Below, piece by piece: positions 45,976-55,111 of a stretch of 64,000 nucleotides of DNA. Source of the DNA: Calothrix sp. CSU_2_0. Its GTDB lineage: Bacteria; Cyanobacteriota; Cyanobacteriia; Cyanobacteriales; Nostocaceae. Within the stretch, counting starts at the first letter, position 1. Every line of letters begins with the position of its first letter. Where the stretch lies: contig JAAUPE010000003.1 in NCBI GenBank assembly GCA_012034595.1, positions 1-64,000 on the forward strand, read 5' to 3'. A model generated the notes under the pieces. That model did not search any database and had not been told where the DNA came from. It saw nothing but the letters and a program-made list of their open reading frames with translations. The position numbers and the translations under genes are program-made.

Positions 45976-47559
45976 ATGAAAGCGGCTCGTCCCCCACTTT
46001 TTCTGACTATAACAGCAGGGGTGGTGGCAGCAGCCATCACTCTGCCTTTTCTGTATTTGGTAATTCGTGCTGCAAGTATTGGTGGGGATGGGTTATGGGA
46101 TTTAATTTCCAATTCCCGCTATCTGACAATTATGTTGAATAGTGCGGGGATGGCAACAATTGTGACTTTATTGTCAGCATTAATTGCCGTACCCTTAGCA
46201 TTTTTCACGGTGCGGACAAATTTACCAGGCAGACGCTTTTGGTTGGTGGCAACAACCTTACCCTTAGCGGTTCCCAGTTATGTGGGTAGTTTTGCGCTGA
46301 TTGCCACCTTTGCTCCACGGGGTAGTTTGTTACAGTTATTACTGGAACCCTTGGGAGTAGAGGAATTACCCTCCATTTATGGCTGGACTGGGGTGATTTT
46401 GTCAATGACCTTGTTTACCTATCCCTACATGCTGCTGAGTGTGCGTGCGGGTTTGCAAGGGATAGACCCCTCCCTGGAAGAAGCCGGACGTAGTTTGGGT
46501 TACAGTAGTCGAGAAACGTTTTGGTATGTGGTTTTACCCCAATTGAAACCATCTTTGGTGGCTGGGGGGTTGTTGGTAGCATTATATAGTTTGCGTGATT
46601 TTGGCACACCTTCCCTGATGCAATTTGATGCTTTTACCAGGGCGATTTTTATTCAGTATAAAACCAGTTTTGACCGCAACAGTGCGGCAGCACTTTCTTT
46701 AATGTTAGTTGCCTTGGTGATGGCGATTTTGTGGGTTGAATATCGAGTCCGCAGTCGTGCAGCCTATTATACCCGTGGTTCGGCATCGTTGCGTCCTGTC
46801 AAAATTATCAAATTGGGAATTTGGAAGTGGGTAGCTTTTGGTTTTTGCTTGATAATTACCTTGTTGGGGGTAGCTTTACCTGTGGGTGTGAGTATATTTT
46901 GGTTGGTACGGGGAATTTTGAATAGTGAATATACTATTCCTAACTTGTTTCCAGCAATTTTCAATTCTGTTTCCGCAGCCGGATTAGCGGCTTTGGCAAC
47001 TACTGTTTTTGCCTTACCGATCGCAATTTTATCGGTGCGTTTTCCCAGTAAAATTACGGCGATGATTGAGCGTTGTTCTTACATTGCCTTTGGTTTACCG
47101 GGGATTGTGGTTGCTTTAGCGGTGGTATTTTTTGGTGCAAATTACTTGCCATTTTTATATCAAACTTTACCGATGTTGGTATTTGCTTATTTAGTGTTAT
47201 TTGTACCGCAATCGGTGGGAAGTATTCGCAGTTCTTTATTACAAGTTAGTCCCAGATTGGAAGAATCTGCTCGCAGTTTGGGAAGAAATCCTTGGCAAAC
47301 TTTAAGGGAAGTTACTATTCCTTTAGTTAGTCCGGGTTTAGTTAGTGGTGCAGTGTTAGTATTTTTGACTGCGATTAAGGAATTACCTGCAACAATTCTC
47401 CTGGCTCCAATTGGTTTTAATACCCTAGCTGTGGAAATTTGGAAAGCTACAGAAAATGTGGATTTTGATGATGCTGCATCTGCTTCTTTAGCGATGTTGT
47501 TTGTATCAATGATTTCGACATTTTTAGTATTATCCCAGGAGAAAAAAGCTCAAAACTAA
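45976..47559 (+). CDS. futB: Ferric iron ABC transporter, permease
   Basis: 527 residues with about twelve membrane helices in two homologous halves, each with a coupling-loop EAA motif: LEEAGRSLGYSSRETFWYVVLPQLKP (first half) and LEESARSLGRNPWQTLREVTIPLVSP (second half). This is the fused FutB/SfuB/FbpB type. Translation is coupled to futA1. No insertions seen. Confidence 0.93.
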   Translation: MKAARPPLFLTITAGVVAAAITLPFLYLVIRAASIGGDGLWDLISNSRYLTIMLNSAGMATIVTLLSALIAVPLAFFTVRTNLPGRRFWLVATTLPLAVPSYVGSFALIATFAPRGSLLQLLLEPLGVEELPSIYGWTGVILSMTLFTYPYMLLSVRAGLQGIDPSLEEAGRSLGYSSRETFWYVVLPQLKPSLVAGGLLVALYSLRDFGTPSLMQFDAFTRAIFIQYKTSFDRNSAAALSLMLVALVMAILWVEYRVRSRAAYYTRGSASLRPVKIIKLGIWKWVAFGFCLIITLLGVALPVGVSIFWLVRGILNSEYTIPNLFPAIFNSVSAAGLAALATTVFALPIAILSVRFPSKITAMIERCSYIAFGLPGIVVALAVVFFGANYLPFLYQTLPMLVFAYLVLFVPQSVGSIRSSLLQVSPRLEESARSLGRNPWQTLREVTIPLVSPGLVSGAVLVFLTAIKELPATILLAPIGFNTLAVEIWKATENVDFDDAASASLAMLFVSMISTFLVLSQEKKAQN

Positions 47560-47742
47560 GAGGATTTTGGATTTTGCAAAAACTTTATGGGGACGGTTTC
47601 AAGACGGATTTTGAATTTTGGATAATCACAAGTTGATATTGGAATGTTGGCAAAAATCTATTTTCAAGATTCACTTTTTACGCTGGGGATAAATTTCTAG
47701 CTAGCAAATTTGACCAACCTATTTGATAATATAGTTAATGCG

Positions 47743-48786
47743 ATGAAACAATCAGTAATACTGCGCTTAGAAAACGTCACTAAACATTTTTCAGAGAACG
47801 AAAAACCTGCTGTTAACAATGTATCTTTGAGTTTGCAAGAGGGGGATATATTAGGGTTTCTTGGTCCCTCTGGTTGCGGTAAAACTACATTATTACGATT
47901 AATTGGTGGTTTAGAGCGTCCCCAAACTGGGACAATCGAAATCGGTGAAAAAATGGTTTGCGATCGCACAAATTGGGTTCCCCCAGAAAATCGGGATATT
48001 GGCATTGTTTTTCAAGATTATGCTTTATTTCCCCATTTAACAGTGACGCAAAATGTCGGGTTTGGTCTCAAAAATTTTAGCAAACAACAAGTCGAACAGC
48101 GTGTATCCGAAACTCTCAACCTCGTCCAACTTTCAGGTTTAGAAAAACGTTATCCCTACGAACTTTCTGGGGGACAACAACAAAGAGTCGCTTTAGCAAG
48201 AGCTTTAGCACCTCAACCAAAATTAATGCTTCTCGATGAACCCCTATCGAACTTAGATGTACAAGTTAGGTTACAATTGCGGGAAGAAATGCGAGATATT
48301 ATCAAAGCTGCGGGAACTTCGGCTGTTTTTGTTACCCATGACCAAGAGGAAGCCTTAGCAATGTGTGATATTGTTGGGGTAATGCGACAAGGGCACTTAG
48401 AACAAATCGGTACACCAGAAGAAATTTATACAGACCCGGAATCTAGGTTTGTGGCTGAATTTGTCACCCAAGCAAATTTTCTTCCTGCACGTCGTCAAGG
48501 TAATATCTGGTCAACAGAAATTGGTAGTTTTCCGGTGAAACAGAGCAATTCCCACACAACCGGGGAAATCATGATTCGTCAAGAAGATTGTATTTTAAAA
48601 CCTTGCACAGATAGTCCTCTTATCATCCGCAGTCGGCGATTTTTGGGACGAGAATACCGCTATTGTTTACATACTGCTTCTGGTCAAGAAATTCATATTC
48701 GCACTGGGATTGATACAGCTATACCCGAAGGTACAACCGTGGAAGTGTCTATTGCTGATGATGTAGTGCGAATATTTAGCGATTAA
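47743..48786 (+). CDS. futC: Ferric iron ABC transporter, ATPase
   Basis: ATP-hydrolysing subunit of the Fut importer. Walker A GPSGCGKTT, Q-loop FQDYALFPH, signature LSGGQQQR, Walker B LMLLDEPLSNLD, switch His in VTHDQEEA. The C-terminal 100 residues form the regulatory TOBE-like domain of FbpC. I prefer ATG 47743 (MKQSVILRLENV); an in-frame TTG at 47710 would add 11 unconserved residues. Confidence 0.93.
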   Translation: MKQSVILRLENVTKHFSENEKPAVNNVSLSLQEGDILGFLGPSGCGKTTLLRLIGGLERPQTGTIEIGEKMVCDRTNWVPPENRDIGIVFQDYALFPHLTVTQNVGFGLKNFSKQQVEQRVSETLNLVQLSGLEKRYPYELSGGQQQRVALARALAPQPKLMLLDEPLSNLDVQVRLQLREEMRDIIKAAGTSAVFVTHDQEEALAMCDIVGVMRQGHLEQIGTPEEIYTDPESRFVAEFVTQANFLPARRQGNIWSTEIGSFPVKQSNSHTTGEIMIRQEDCILKPCTDSPLIIRSRRFLGREYRYCLHTASGQEIHIRTGIDTAIPEGTTVEVSIADDVVRIFSD

Positions 48787-49068
48787 TTTTTCCCAAATGA
48801 ACCCAAGAAATGTTTAAATAGACATCAAGCAAATTTAGTTATGTGTCTTGGTTATGTGTCACCTAAAAACATTGTCGAGACGTAGCAATGCTAGGTCTCT
48901 ACATCTTTTTGAGCCATTGTATAGTCAGTTTTGCTTCAGCGCGATGCCCTTGGCGACCATCTCCGTTCCGCTTTGCGGTTCCCGCAGGGTTGGTATCGCA
49001 TAACCTCTGGGAAGGAAAAATATGATAATTTTATTGAGAATAATTACTTAAAATTAGAGCAAAAAGAG
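48787..49068. other. Spacer between futC and futA2 with palindromic repeats
   Basis: Contains GAGACGTAGCAATGCTAGGTCTC (about 48877-48899, written here as an imperfect hairpin) and a GC-rich dispersed palindrome (about 48938-49005). A frame open from 48931 runs through this repeat into futA2 and is not its real start. Confidence 0.5.
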
Positions 49069-50142
49069 ATGAAGCGTCGTCAGTTTGTATATTTAGCGGG
49101 ACTTGCAACAGTGAGTGGAGGATTAGCGATCGCATGTGATAGTCAAACTCCAACTACAACAGGTGAGTCATCACCACAAACCACACCAGTTGCGAATACT
49201 ACTAATGCGACTTTAGAAAAGCAATTAGTCATTTATTCTGGTCGGAATGAAAAGCTGATAGGTAAACTTATTCAGCAATTTGAACAAGAAACCGGAGCAA
49301 AACTTCAAGTTCGTTATGGAGATACTTCTGAATTAGCTGCGGCAATTTTGGAAGAAGGAGAAAATAGTAAAGTTGATGTCTTTTTTGCCCAAGATGGAGG
49401 AGCTTTAGGAGCAATTCAGTCAGCAGGGAAAACTGTTGCATTACCAGCATCAATTTTAAATTTAGTTGATAGTAACTACCGCTCACCAGAAGGGAAATGG
49501 ATTGGAATTACAGGGAGAGTAAGGACTGTAGATTATAATACAAAATTAGTCAAAGCTGGGGAATTACCAGCATCAATTTTCGGTTTTACTGAAGCGAAAT
49601 GGAAAGGTAAAATTGGCTGGGCACCTACCAATGGTTCATTTCAATCTTTTGTCACGGCTTTGCGGGTTTCCGAAGGAGAAGAAAAGGCTAAGAAGTGGTT
49701 AGAATCTGTGAAAGCGAACAATCCTAAAGTTTATGCTAATAATACATCGATAGTCGAAGCGCTTTCCCGTGGTGAAATTAGCGTTGGGTTTGTGAATCAC
49801 TATTATTTAGAAAAAATCAAAAAAGCCAACCCTCAAACACCAGTAGAACATCATTTTACTAATGATGTTGGTTCCTTAGTAAATGTCGCAGGTGTGGCTA
49901 TTCTCAAATCAGCAAAAAATCCTAATATTGCCCAAAAATTTGTCGAATTTATGTTGAGTAAACAGTCACAAGACTACTTTGCCAATGAAACTTTTGAATA
50001 CCCATTAGTATCAGGAATTGCTCCAAAAGGTAGCTTAAAGTCTCTCAAAGAAGTGAAGCAACAAAACCAAAATGTTGACTTGAGCAATCTCAAAGATTTA
50101 GATGCGACATTGAAACTGATGCAGCAAACACAAATTCTTTAA
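49069..50142 (+). CDS. futA2: Ferric iron ABC transporter, second substrate-binding protein
   Basis: A paralogue of futA1. From ATG 49069 the N-terminus is MKRRQFVYLAGLATVSGG followed by LAIACDSQ: a twin-arginine pair and a lipobox (LAIAC), so it is probably exported folded by Tat and may be lipidated. The Ser/Thr-rich linker (about 27-50) precedes the binding domain, with LVIYSGRNEKLIGKLI, VDVFFAQDGGALG and GWAPTNGSFQSFVTALR. In Synechocystis, FutA2 is the Tat-exported periplasmic binder. A GAG-rich ribosome site (AAAAAGAG) is weak. Confidence 0.9.
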   Translation: MKRRQFVYLAGLATVSGGLAIACDSQTPTTTGESSPQTTPVANTTNATLEKQLVIYSGRNEKLIGKLIQQFEQETGAKLQVRYGDTSELAAAILEEGENSKVDVFFAQDGGALGAIQSAGKTVALPASILNLVDSNYRSPEGKWIGITGRVRTVDYNTKLVKAGELPASIFGFTEAKWKGKIGWAPTNGSFQSFVTALRVSEGEEKAKKWLESVKANNPKVYANNTSIVEALSRGEISVGFVNHYYLEKIKKANPQTPVEHHFTNDVGSLVNVAGVAILKSAKNPNIAQKFVEFMLSKQSQDYFANETFEYPLVSGIAPKGSLKSLKEVKQQNQNVDLSNLKDLDATLKLMQQTQIL

Positions 50143-50217
50143 TTGCTTGACACGAAAATCAGATGATCGCTGAGAAGTTAATTACCCATAATAACTTTAA
50201 AACCCCACCTGTGGCAT

Positions 50218-50245
50218 CCTCCCCATGAATCAGGGGAGGGGTTCT
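50218..50245. terminator. Bidirectional hairpin terminator
   Basis: CCTCCCC (50218-50224) pairs with GGGGAGG (50233-50239), followed by GGTTCTTTG. It lies between convergent futA2 and dhaM. Confidence 0.65.
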
Positions 50246-50260
50246 TTGATTATGGTTGTT

Positions 50261-52801
50261 TTACCAATAATTAAAAGTCATCAACATTTCCCGCACTTTC
50301 GTTGCCGAATCCTGCTTAAGTGCTTCCGATGCGATCGCTTCTGCTTCGATTAAGCTTAATCTAGTAATCGATTTCTTAAATCTGGGTATCGCTTGGGGAT
50401 TTAAACTCACATCATCGATGCCAAAACCCAATAATATTGGTGTTGCAATCGGATCGGAACCAAGTTCACCACACAAACCAACCTTGATTCCCGCTTTTTG
50501 CCCCGATTGAACCGTTTGTAGTACCATCCGCAATACCGCAGGATGAAGCGCATCAGCTAAACTGGCAACTTGGGGATTAGTGCGATCGCAAGCCATGACA
50601 TACTGACTGAGGTCGTTTGTACCGATACTGAAAAAATCAACTTCGGCTGCGAGTTGGTCGGCAATGGCGACTGCTGAAGGGACTTCCACCATAATACCAA
50701 CTTTAATGTTTTCATCAAAGAAAATTCCACCTTGTCGAAGTTCCTCTTTCACTTCTGCTAAAATCGCTTTTGCTGTTTGTAGTTCTCCAATGGTAGAAAT
50801 CATTGGGAACATGATTTTAACCGTTCTGCTGGCACTAGCGCGTAAAATCGCTCGCAATTGGATTTTAAATAATTCCACCCGATCCAAACAAAATCGAATC
50901 CCTCGCCATCCTAAAAATGGGTTATTTTCCTGTGGTAAATTTAAATACGGCGCGGGTTTGTCACCACCAACATCAAGAGTGCGAATAATTACCGGACGTG
51001 ATTCTAATACTTGCGTAATTCCTTGGTATACAGCCAGTTGTTCCTCCTCGCTCGGTGCTGTGGTTCGATCCAAATACAAAAATTCGGTACGTAACAAACC
51101 CACACCCTCCGCACCCATACTGAGTGCTACTTGAGCATCAGCAACACCGCCAATATTCGCCAGCACCGTCATATATTTACCATCGGTGGTGATTGCGGCA
51201 CGATGGGCATTTTCCCGCACTTTCTGCTGCGAGGTTTGCCAGGCTTCAGACTGAGCTTCGAGGGCTGTAATGATATCTGCATTGGGTTCGATCCACAGAT
51301 AACCCTTGTCGCCATCAATACCAATTATTGTCCCGTCATCAATTCGCAAAATTTCTTCAGGAATACCCACAACTGCGGGTATTCCCAAGCTGCGAGCAAT
51401 AATTGCGGTGTGCGATGTCGAACTTCCTGCGGTCGTACAAATGCCTAAAACCTTACTCGTATCGAGTTGTGCCGTATCGGAGGGTGTGAGGTCGATCGCA
51501 ACTAAAATTGCTGGATGGGTCAAATTCAGATGTGCCGCCGCAGTCCCCAGTAACAAACGTAACACGCGCTGTCCCACATCCAAGACATCGGCAGCACGCG
51601 ATCGCAAGTAGGAATCGTAGTGAGTGCGGTATTGGTTGGAGAGTTCTTCGACTACGGCTTGCCATGCCGATGCGGCATTGACATGTTCGATAAAAACGTA
51701 ATGGCGTAAGGCTTCGAGAATTATCGGGTCGCTAAGAAATAATAAATGCGCGTCAAAAATTGCTGCTTCTGCATCCCCGATTTGGGTTGAGGTTTGGGAA
51801 AGTAAGGTGGCTATTTCTTGGGAAGCGGAATCGAGAGCATCTTGCAAACATTGCCACTCATGCTCTGTATCTTCTACGTAATATTGCGGTGATTTGAGGG
51901 TGGGAAGTTGATGTCTAACAATAGGAGCGACAGTGTAACGGAAACTGGGTGCGATCGCAACTCCAGAGGATGCGGGGATACCTTTGAGGGATGGGGCAGC
52001 GATGGATACGGGTATTTCTTCCGTCTCAATGTAAGGAACTTCTTCGGGAATATAAATTGGGGTATCACCTTCGCCGAAGTTGTCTTCGACTAAAGCTTGT
52101 AAAGCCGCCAATGCAGCATCAGCATCAATTCCAGAAGCCGAAATCGCTAATTCGTGACCGTGACGCACCCCTAACATAGCGACTTGATTGATACTATCAG
52201 CACGGACATATTCTGTTTTTTTAGTAATATTTCTAACTTTAATTTGAGCCTGGAAGCGAGAAGATGTGGCGACAAATTGGGCTGCTGGACGAGCATGTAA
52301 ACCCATGCGATTACTAACAGCAAGATGGATTTCTTTGGTTTGTTGGGTTTCTGGGATGGGTATTTGTTCGTTGCTAGTTGGTGGAAGTAAATTAACCCCT
52401 AACTGGGAAGCCTTTGCCATCAAAGCACCGCGAGCCTCAGCCATCACCCGTTCGATATTACCACCAGCCGCAGCAGCAACAACAGCTGCGATCGCGCCTT
52501 CAACTAGTGGAGCTTCGCAAAGGTGAATTTTTTGGCGTTGTGCTTCCGTGAGAAATTCCAGAGCCATTTCCGCACTCAGTAAAGCGCTACCCATATCCAT
52601 TAAAACAACCACACCAGAATCGCTGTAGACAGATTCAATCGCTTGATGAACCTGTATGACATCGGTTCCCAGTGGATTTTCAGCATCATCAACACCACCA
52701 GCAACCGCGAGGGGAACCTGACCATGAACCATCTGCGCTGCGAGTTCCCGCAAGCCTTCTGCCAGCTGCTTACTGTGAGAAACAATGACAATTCCAACCA
52801 C
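50261..52801 (-). CDS. dhaM: DhaM: fused EIIA(Dha)-HPr-enzyme I phosphotransfer protein
   Basis: 846 residues holding a whole PEP-dependent phosphate relay. Residues 1-130 are the EIIA-Man-like DhaM domain (His in IVSHSKQLAEG). About 155-245 is HPr (His in MGLHARPAAQF). The rest is enzyme I, with the active His in STSHTAIIARSLGIPAV, then FPMISTIGEL and the PEP site FFSIGTNDLSQY. It passes phosphate from PEP to ADP bound in DhaL, which then phosphorylates dihydroxyacetone on DhaK. No sugar-specific EII permease is present. Last of three minus-strand dha genes. Confidence 0.93.
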   Translation of the reverse strand: MVGIVIVSHSKQLAEGLRELAAQMVHGQVPLAVAGGVDDAENPLGTDVIQVHQAIESVYSDSGVVVLMDMGSALLSAEMALEFLTEAQRQKIHLCEAPLVEGAIAAVVAAAAGGNIERVMAEARGALMAKASQLGVNLLPPTSNEQIPIPETQQTKEIHLAVSNRMGLHARPAAQFVATSSRFQAQIKVRNITKKTEYVRADSINQVAMLGVRHGHELAISASGIDADAALAALQALVEDNFGEGDTPIYIPEEVPYIETEEIPVSIAAPSLKGIPASSGVAIAPSFRYTVAPIVRHQLPTLKSPQYYVEDTEHEWQCLQDALDSASQEIATLLSQTSTQIGDAEAAIFDAHLLFLSDPIILEALRHYVFIEHVNAASAWQAVVEELSNQYRTHYDSYLRSRAADVLDVGQRVLRLLLGTAAAHLNLTHPAILVAIDLTPSDTAQLDTSKVLGICTTAGSSTSHTAIIARSLGIPAVVGIPEEILRIDDGTIIGIDGDKGYLWIEPNADIITALEAQSEAWQTSQQKVRENAHRAAITTDGKYMTVLANIGGVADAQVALSMGAEGVGLLRTEFLYLDRTTAPSEEEQLAVYQGITQVLESRPVIIRTLDVGGDKPAPYLNLPQENNPFLGWRGIRFCLDRVELFKIQLRAILRASASRTVKIMFPMISTIGELQTAKAILAEVKEELRQGGIFFDENIKVGIMVEVPSAVAIADQLAAEVDFFSIGTNDLSQYVMACDRTNPQVASLADALHPAVLRMVLQTVQSGQKAGIKVGLCGELGSDPIATPILLGFGIDDVSLNPQAIPRFKKSITRLSLIEAEAIASEALKQDSATKVREMLMTFNYW

Positions 52802-52854
52802 TGTGATGTTGTTAACCCCGACGCAAAGTTACATTCAAAATAGAGTTAGTTGCT

Positions 52855-52920
52855 AATTCACTAATTCCTAACTCTTAACTCCTAATTCTTAACTTTTAAC
52901 TTCTAACCATTCCTTATTTT
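52855..52920. repeat. Tandem CTAATTC/CTAACTC heptamers
   Basis: Repeat block between dhaL and dhaM, of the same kind as 28697-28725 and 53618-53660. Confidence 0.8.
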
Positions 52921-53540
52921 TACAAACTTTCATACAAACACTTCAACATTAAGTAACATGAAGTTGCACCAGGGTCTTGATGTCCTATACTGCGATCGCC
53001 TAAATAACTAGCACGTCCTTTTTTAGCTTGCATGAGGGCTGTATCTTTCATTGCTTGTTCTGCTGCTGCTAAAGCTTGTCCCATTGCATCACGCATAACT
53101 TTTCGCTCATCCACAGCTTGCTCAAATGCCGTCACAGCCGGAAAAAGCACATCAAGCATAGTTTTATCGCCTAATTGAGTCTTTCCGCGTTCGATCACAC
53201 CATTCAAACCCGCTCTGAGCATATCCAGCATATCCTGCTCGTCGAGTTCATCCTTATCAGCGACAGCAGAACTAGCCCTTAAGAAAAAAGTGCCATACAA
53301 AGGACCACTCGCACCACCAATACTAGCAATAAGTGTCATACTAACCGCTTTTAAAATGCTGCCAATATCCTTATTAGCAATAGTTGGTAATTGAATCAGC
53401 AACTTTTTAAAACCACGTTCCATATTGATACCGTGGTCAGCATCACCAATTGCAGCATCTAATTCGGTCAAATATTCCTTATTCTGCTCTATCTTAGTTG
53501 CAAATCGCTGCAACCACCGTAAAATTTGCTCTGTATTCAT
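52920..53540 (-). CDS. dhaL: DhaL, ADP-binding subunit of dihydroxyacetone kinase
   Basis: About 206 residues of the DhaL helical barrel. Mg2+/ADP ligands lie in LDAAIGDADHGINMERG (three Asp). ASIGGASGPLYGTFFLRASSAV is the nucleotide lid, and RASYLGDRSIGHQDPGA closes the fold. I chose ATG 53540 (MNTEQILRWLQRF). The frame is open to 53606, but its extra 22 residues (MPNAQCPIPNSPCPMP...) are read from heptamer repeat DNA. ADP stays bound and is rephosphorylated by DhaM. Confidence 0.92.
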   Translation of the reverse strand: MNTEQILRWLQRFATKIEQNKEYLTELDAAIGDADHGINMERGFKKLLIQLPTIANKDIGSILKAVSMTLIASIGGASGPLYGTFFLRASSAVADKDELDEQDMLDMLRAGLNGVIERGKTQLGDKTMLDVLFPAVTAFEQAVDERKVMRDAMGQALAAAEQAMKDTALMQAKKGRASYLGDRSIGHQDPGATSCYLMLKCLYESL

Positions 53541-53564
53541 ATTAAAATAATGGTTAATGGGCAT

Positions 53565-53660
53565 TGGGCATGGGGAATTGGGAATTGGGCATTGGGCATT
53601 GGGCATTGGGCAATTTCCTAATTCCTAACTTCTAACTCCTAATTCCTAACTTCTAACTTG
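53565..53660. repeat. Tandem heptamer repeats between dhaK and dhaL
   Basis: GGGCATT/GGGAATT units (53565-53612) followed by CTAACTT/CTAATTC units (53618-53660). They separate dhaK from dhaL. Confidence 0.85.
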
Positions 53661-53672
53661 CTCCGGATACAT

Positions 53673-54746
53673 CTAAGCTCCCCAACACCAACTTGGAGTT
53701 TTGACAGGTGCATCCCACAACTCAATCATCTCATCATCTAATTTAAGTAAAGTTATTGAGCAACCTTGCATCTCCAACGAAGTAATATAAGACCCAATTA
53801 GGTTGCGAACAATCTGTATACCCCTATTAGCACAAATATCTGCCAGCTTTCTGTAAATAATATAAAGCTCTGAAATGGGAGTTCCACCCATACCATTCAC
53901 AAAAGCTAAAATGCGATCGCCTTTTTTCAAAGACTGATTCACCAATTCCAAATCAAACCATTTACCCTTGTCAGCATCCCACTCGCGCACTGTACGCTTG
54001 TATACCCCATCTTCGAGAATAGACAATGCCAACATCGATGCAATTTCATTGGCAGGCTTCAAATCCATCCGTTTTCTACCTGGTTCCCCGTGGATGCCAA
54101 TACCAACTTCCATTTCATTTGCACCCAACTCAAACGTTGGTAACATCCGCATTGGCACAGTACAGGAACTCAAAGCGATTCCCATGCTACGTCCATTTAA
54201 ATTCACCTTGCGGCACAAATCTGCAACTCGCTGCAAATCATAACCCCTTTCTGCTGCCGCACCGCAAATTTTTTCTGCCAAAATCGTCGTTCCTACACCC
54301 CTTCTACCTTGGGTGTACAAACTATCCTTAACCGCCACATCATCATCAATCAAAATATTTAGTACCCGGATACCCTCAGCATAGGCTAATTCCGTCGCCA
54401 TCTCAAAATTCATCACATCGCCACTGTAATTTTTGACGATATAAAGAATACCCGCACCACCATCAACAGCCTTCGCGGCTGCTAACATTTGGTCAGGTGT
54501 TGGGGATGTAAAAACTTCTCCTGGGCAAGCTGCATCGAGCATACCCATACCCACAAATCCAGCGTGCATTGGTTCGTGTCCGCTACCACCACCGGAAATA
54601 ATTGCTACCTTTCCCTGTCTTGGAGCATCCACACGACACAGGTAAGTCGGCTCAAAATTGATTTTGATTAAATCTGCATGGGCAGCTGCCATACCTTCGA
54701 GACTTTCACGTACAAAGTCTTCCGGATTGTTAATCAGCTTCTTCAT
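53673..54746 (-). CDS. dhaK: DhaK, dihydroxyacetone-binding subunit
   Basis: DhaK binds dihydroxyacetone through a hemiaminal to His in [13 protein letters not shown] and presents it for phosphorylation. [15 protein letters not shown] and [18 protein letters not shown] are standard. About 357 residues from ATG 54746 ([11 protein letters not shown]), preceded by GGGAG; the frame is open to 54776. It is the first gene of dhaK-dhaL-dhaM. An inverted repeat lies directly before the start. Confidence 0.93.
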   Translation of the reverse strand: MKKLINNPEDFVRESLEGMAAAHADLIKINFEPTYLCRVDAPRQGKVAIISGGGSGHEPMHAGFVGMGMLDAACPGEVFTSPTPDQMLAAAKAVDGGAGILYIVKNYSGDVMNFEMATELAYAEGIRVLNILIDDDVAVKDSLYTQGRRGVGTTILAEKICGAAAERGYDLQRVADLCRKVNLNGRSMGIALSSCTVPMRMLPTFELGANEMEVGIGIHGEPGRKRMDLKPANEIASMLALSILEDGVYKRTVREWDADKGKWFDLELVNQSLKKGDRILAFVNGMGGTPISELYIIYRKLADICANRGIQIVRNLIGSYITSLEMQGCSITLLKLDDEMIELWDAPVKTPSWCWGA

Positions 54747-54750
54747 GGTT

Positions 54751-54793
54751 CTGTCACTCCCGCTTCCAAGGGTCAAAATGCCCCCAGTGACAG
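54751..54793. promoter_or_regulatory. Inverted repeat at the dhaK start, possible operator or leader hairpin
   Basis: CTGTCACT (54751-54758) and AGTGACAG (54786-54793) are exact inverted copies 27 bases apart, beginning five bases before the dhaK ATG on the minus strand. Either a regulator site or a stem that hides the ribosome site. Confidence 0.5.
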
Positions 54794-54949
54794 ATTACCA
54801 TAGAAGATTTCTATGAATTTGTAGAGACGCTAATTTAAATATTAGTTACAAATTTATTGTCGAAAAACATGTAAGAAAATTATTGTGTAATTCAAAACTA
54901 GGTAAGTAACTGAATTCGTAATTGAAGTAATTGATAAAACTTTTCATTT

Positions 54950-54965
54950 ATGAGAAATTTCTCAT
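54950..54965. promoter_or_regulatory. Palindrome in the dhaK/transporter divergent region
   Basis: ATGAGAAATTTCTCAT is a perfect 16-base palindrome midway between the divergent genes. A second exact inverted pair, TTAAGTAG (55020-55027) and CTACTTAA (55037-55044), and TGACG-GTG-CGTCA (55052-55064) lie closer to the transporter. These are operator candidates; no regulator gene is certain, although a response regulator is nearby. Confidence 0.45.
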
Positions 54966-55111
54966 GCTTTTTTCATATAAGGTTCATAAAACTTGTATTA
55001 AATATAGTTTAAGAGCTGATTAAGTAGCACTTACAACTACTTAAACCGGAGTGACGGTGCGTCATTACCACCCATGCCTAAACACGGAAGTAATGAAGCG
55101 AATTAGGAAAA

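Noticed and set aside
48931-49068. Longer N-terminus for FutA2.
   Set aside because: It is read from a palindromic repeat and would bury the twin-arginine signal.
53541-53606. Longer N-terminus for DhaL.
   Set aside because: It is encoded by GGGCATT heptamers and is absent from the DhaL fold.
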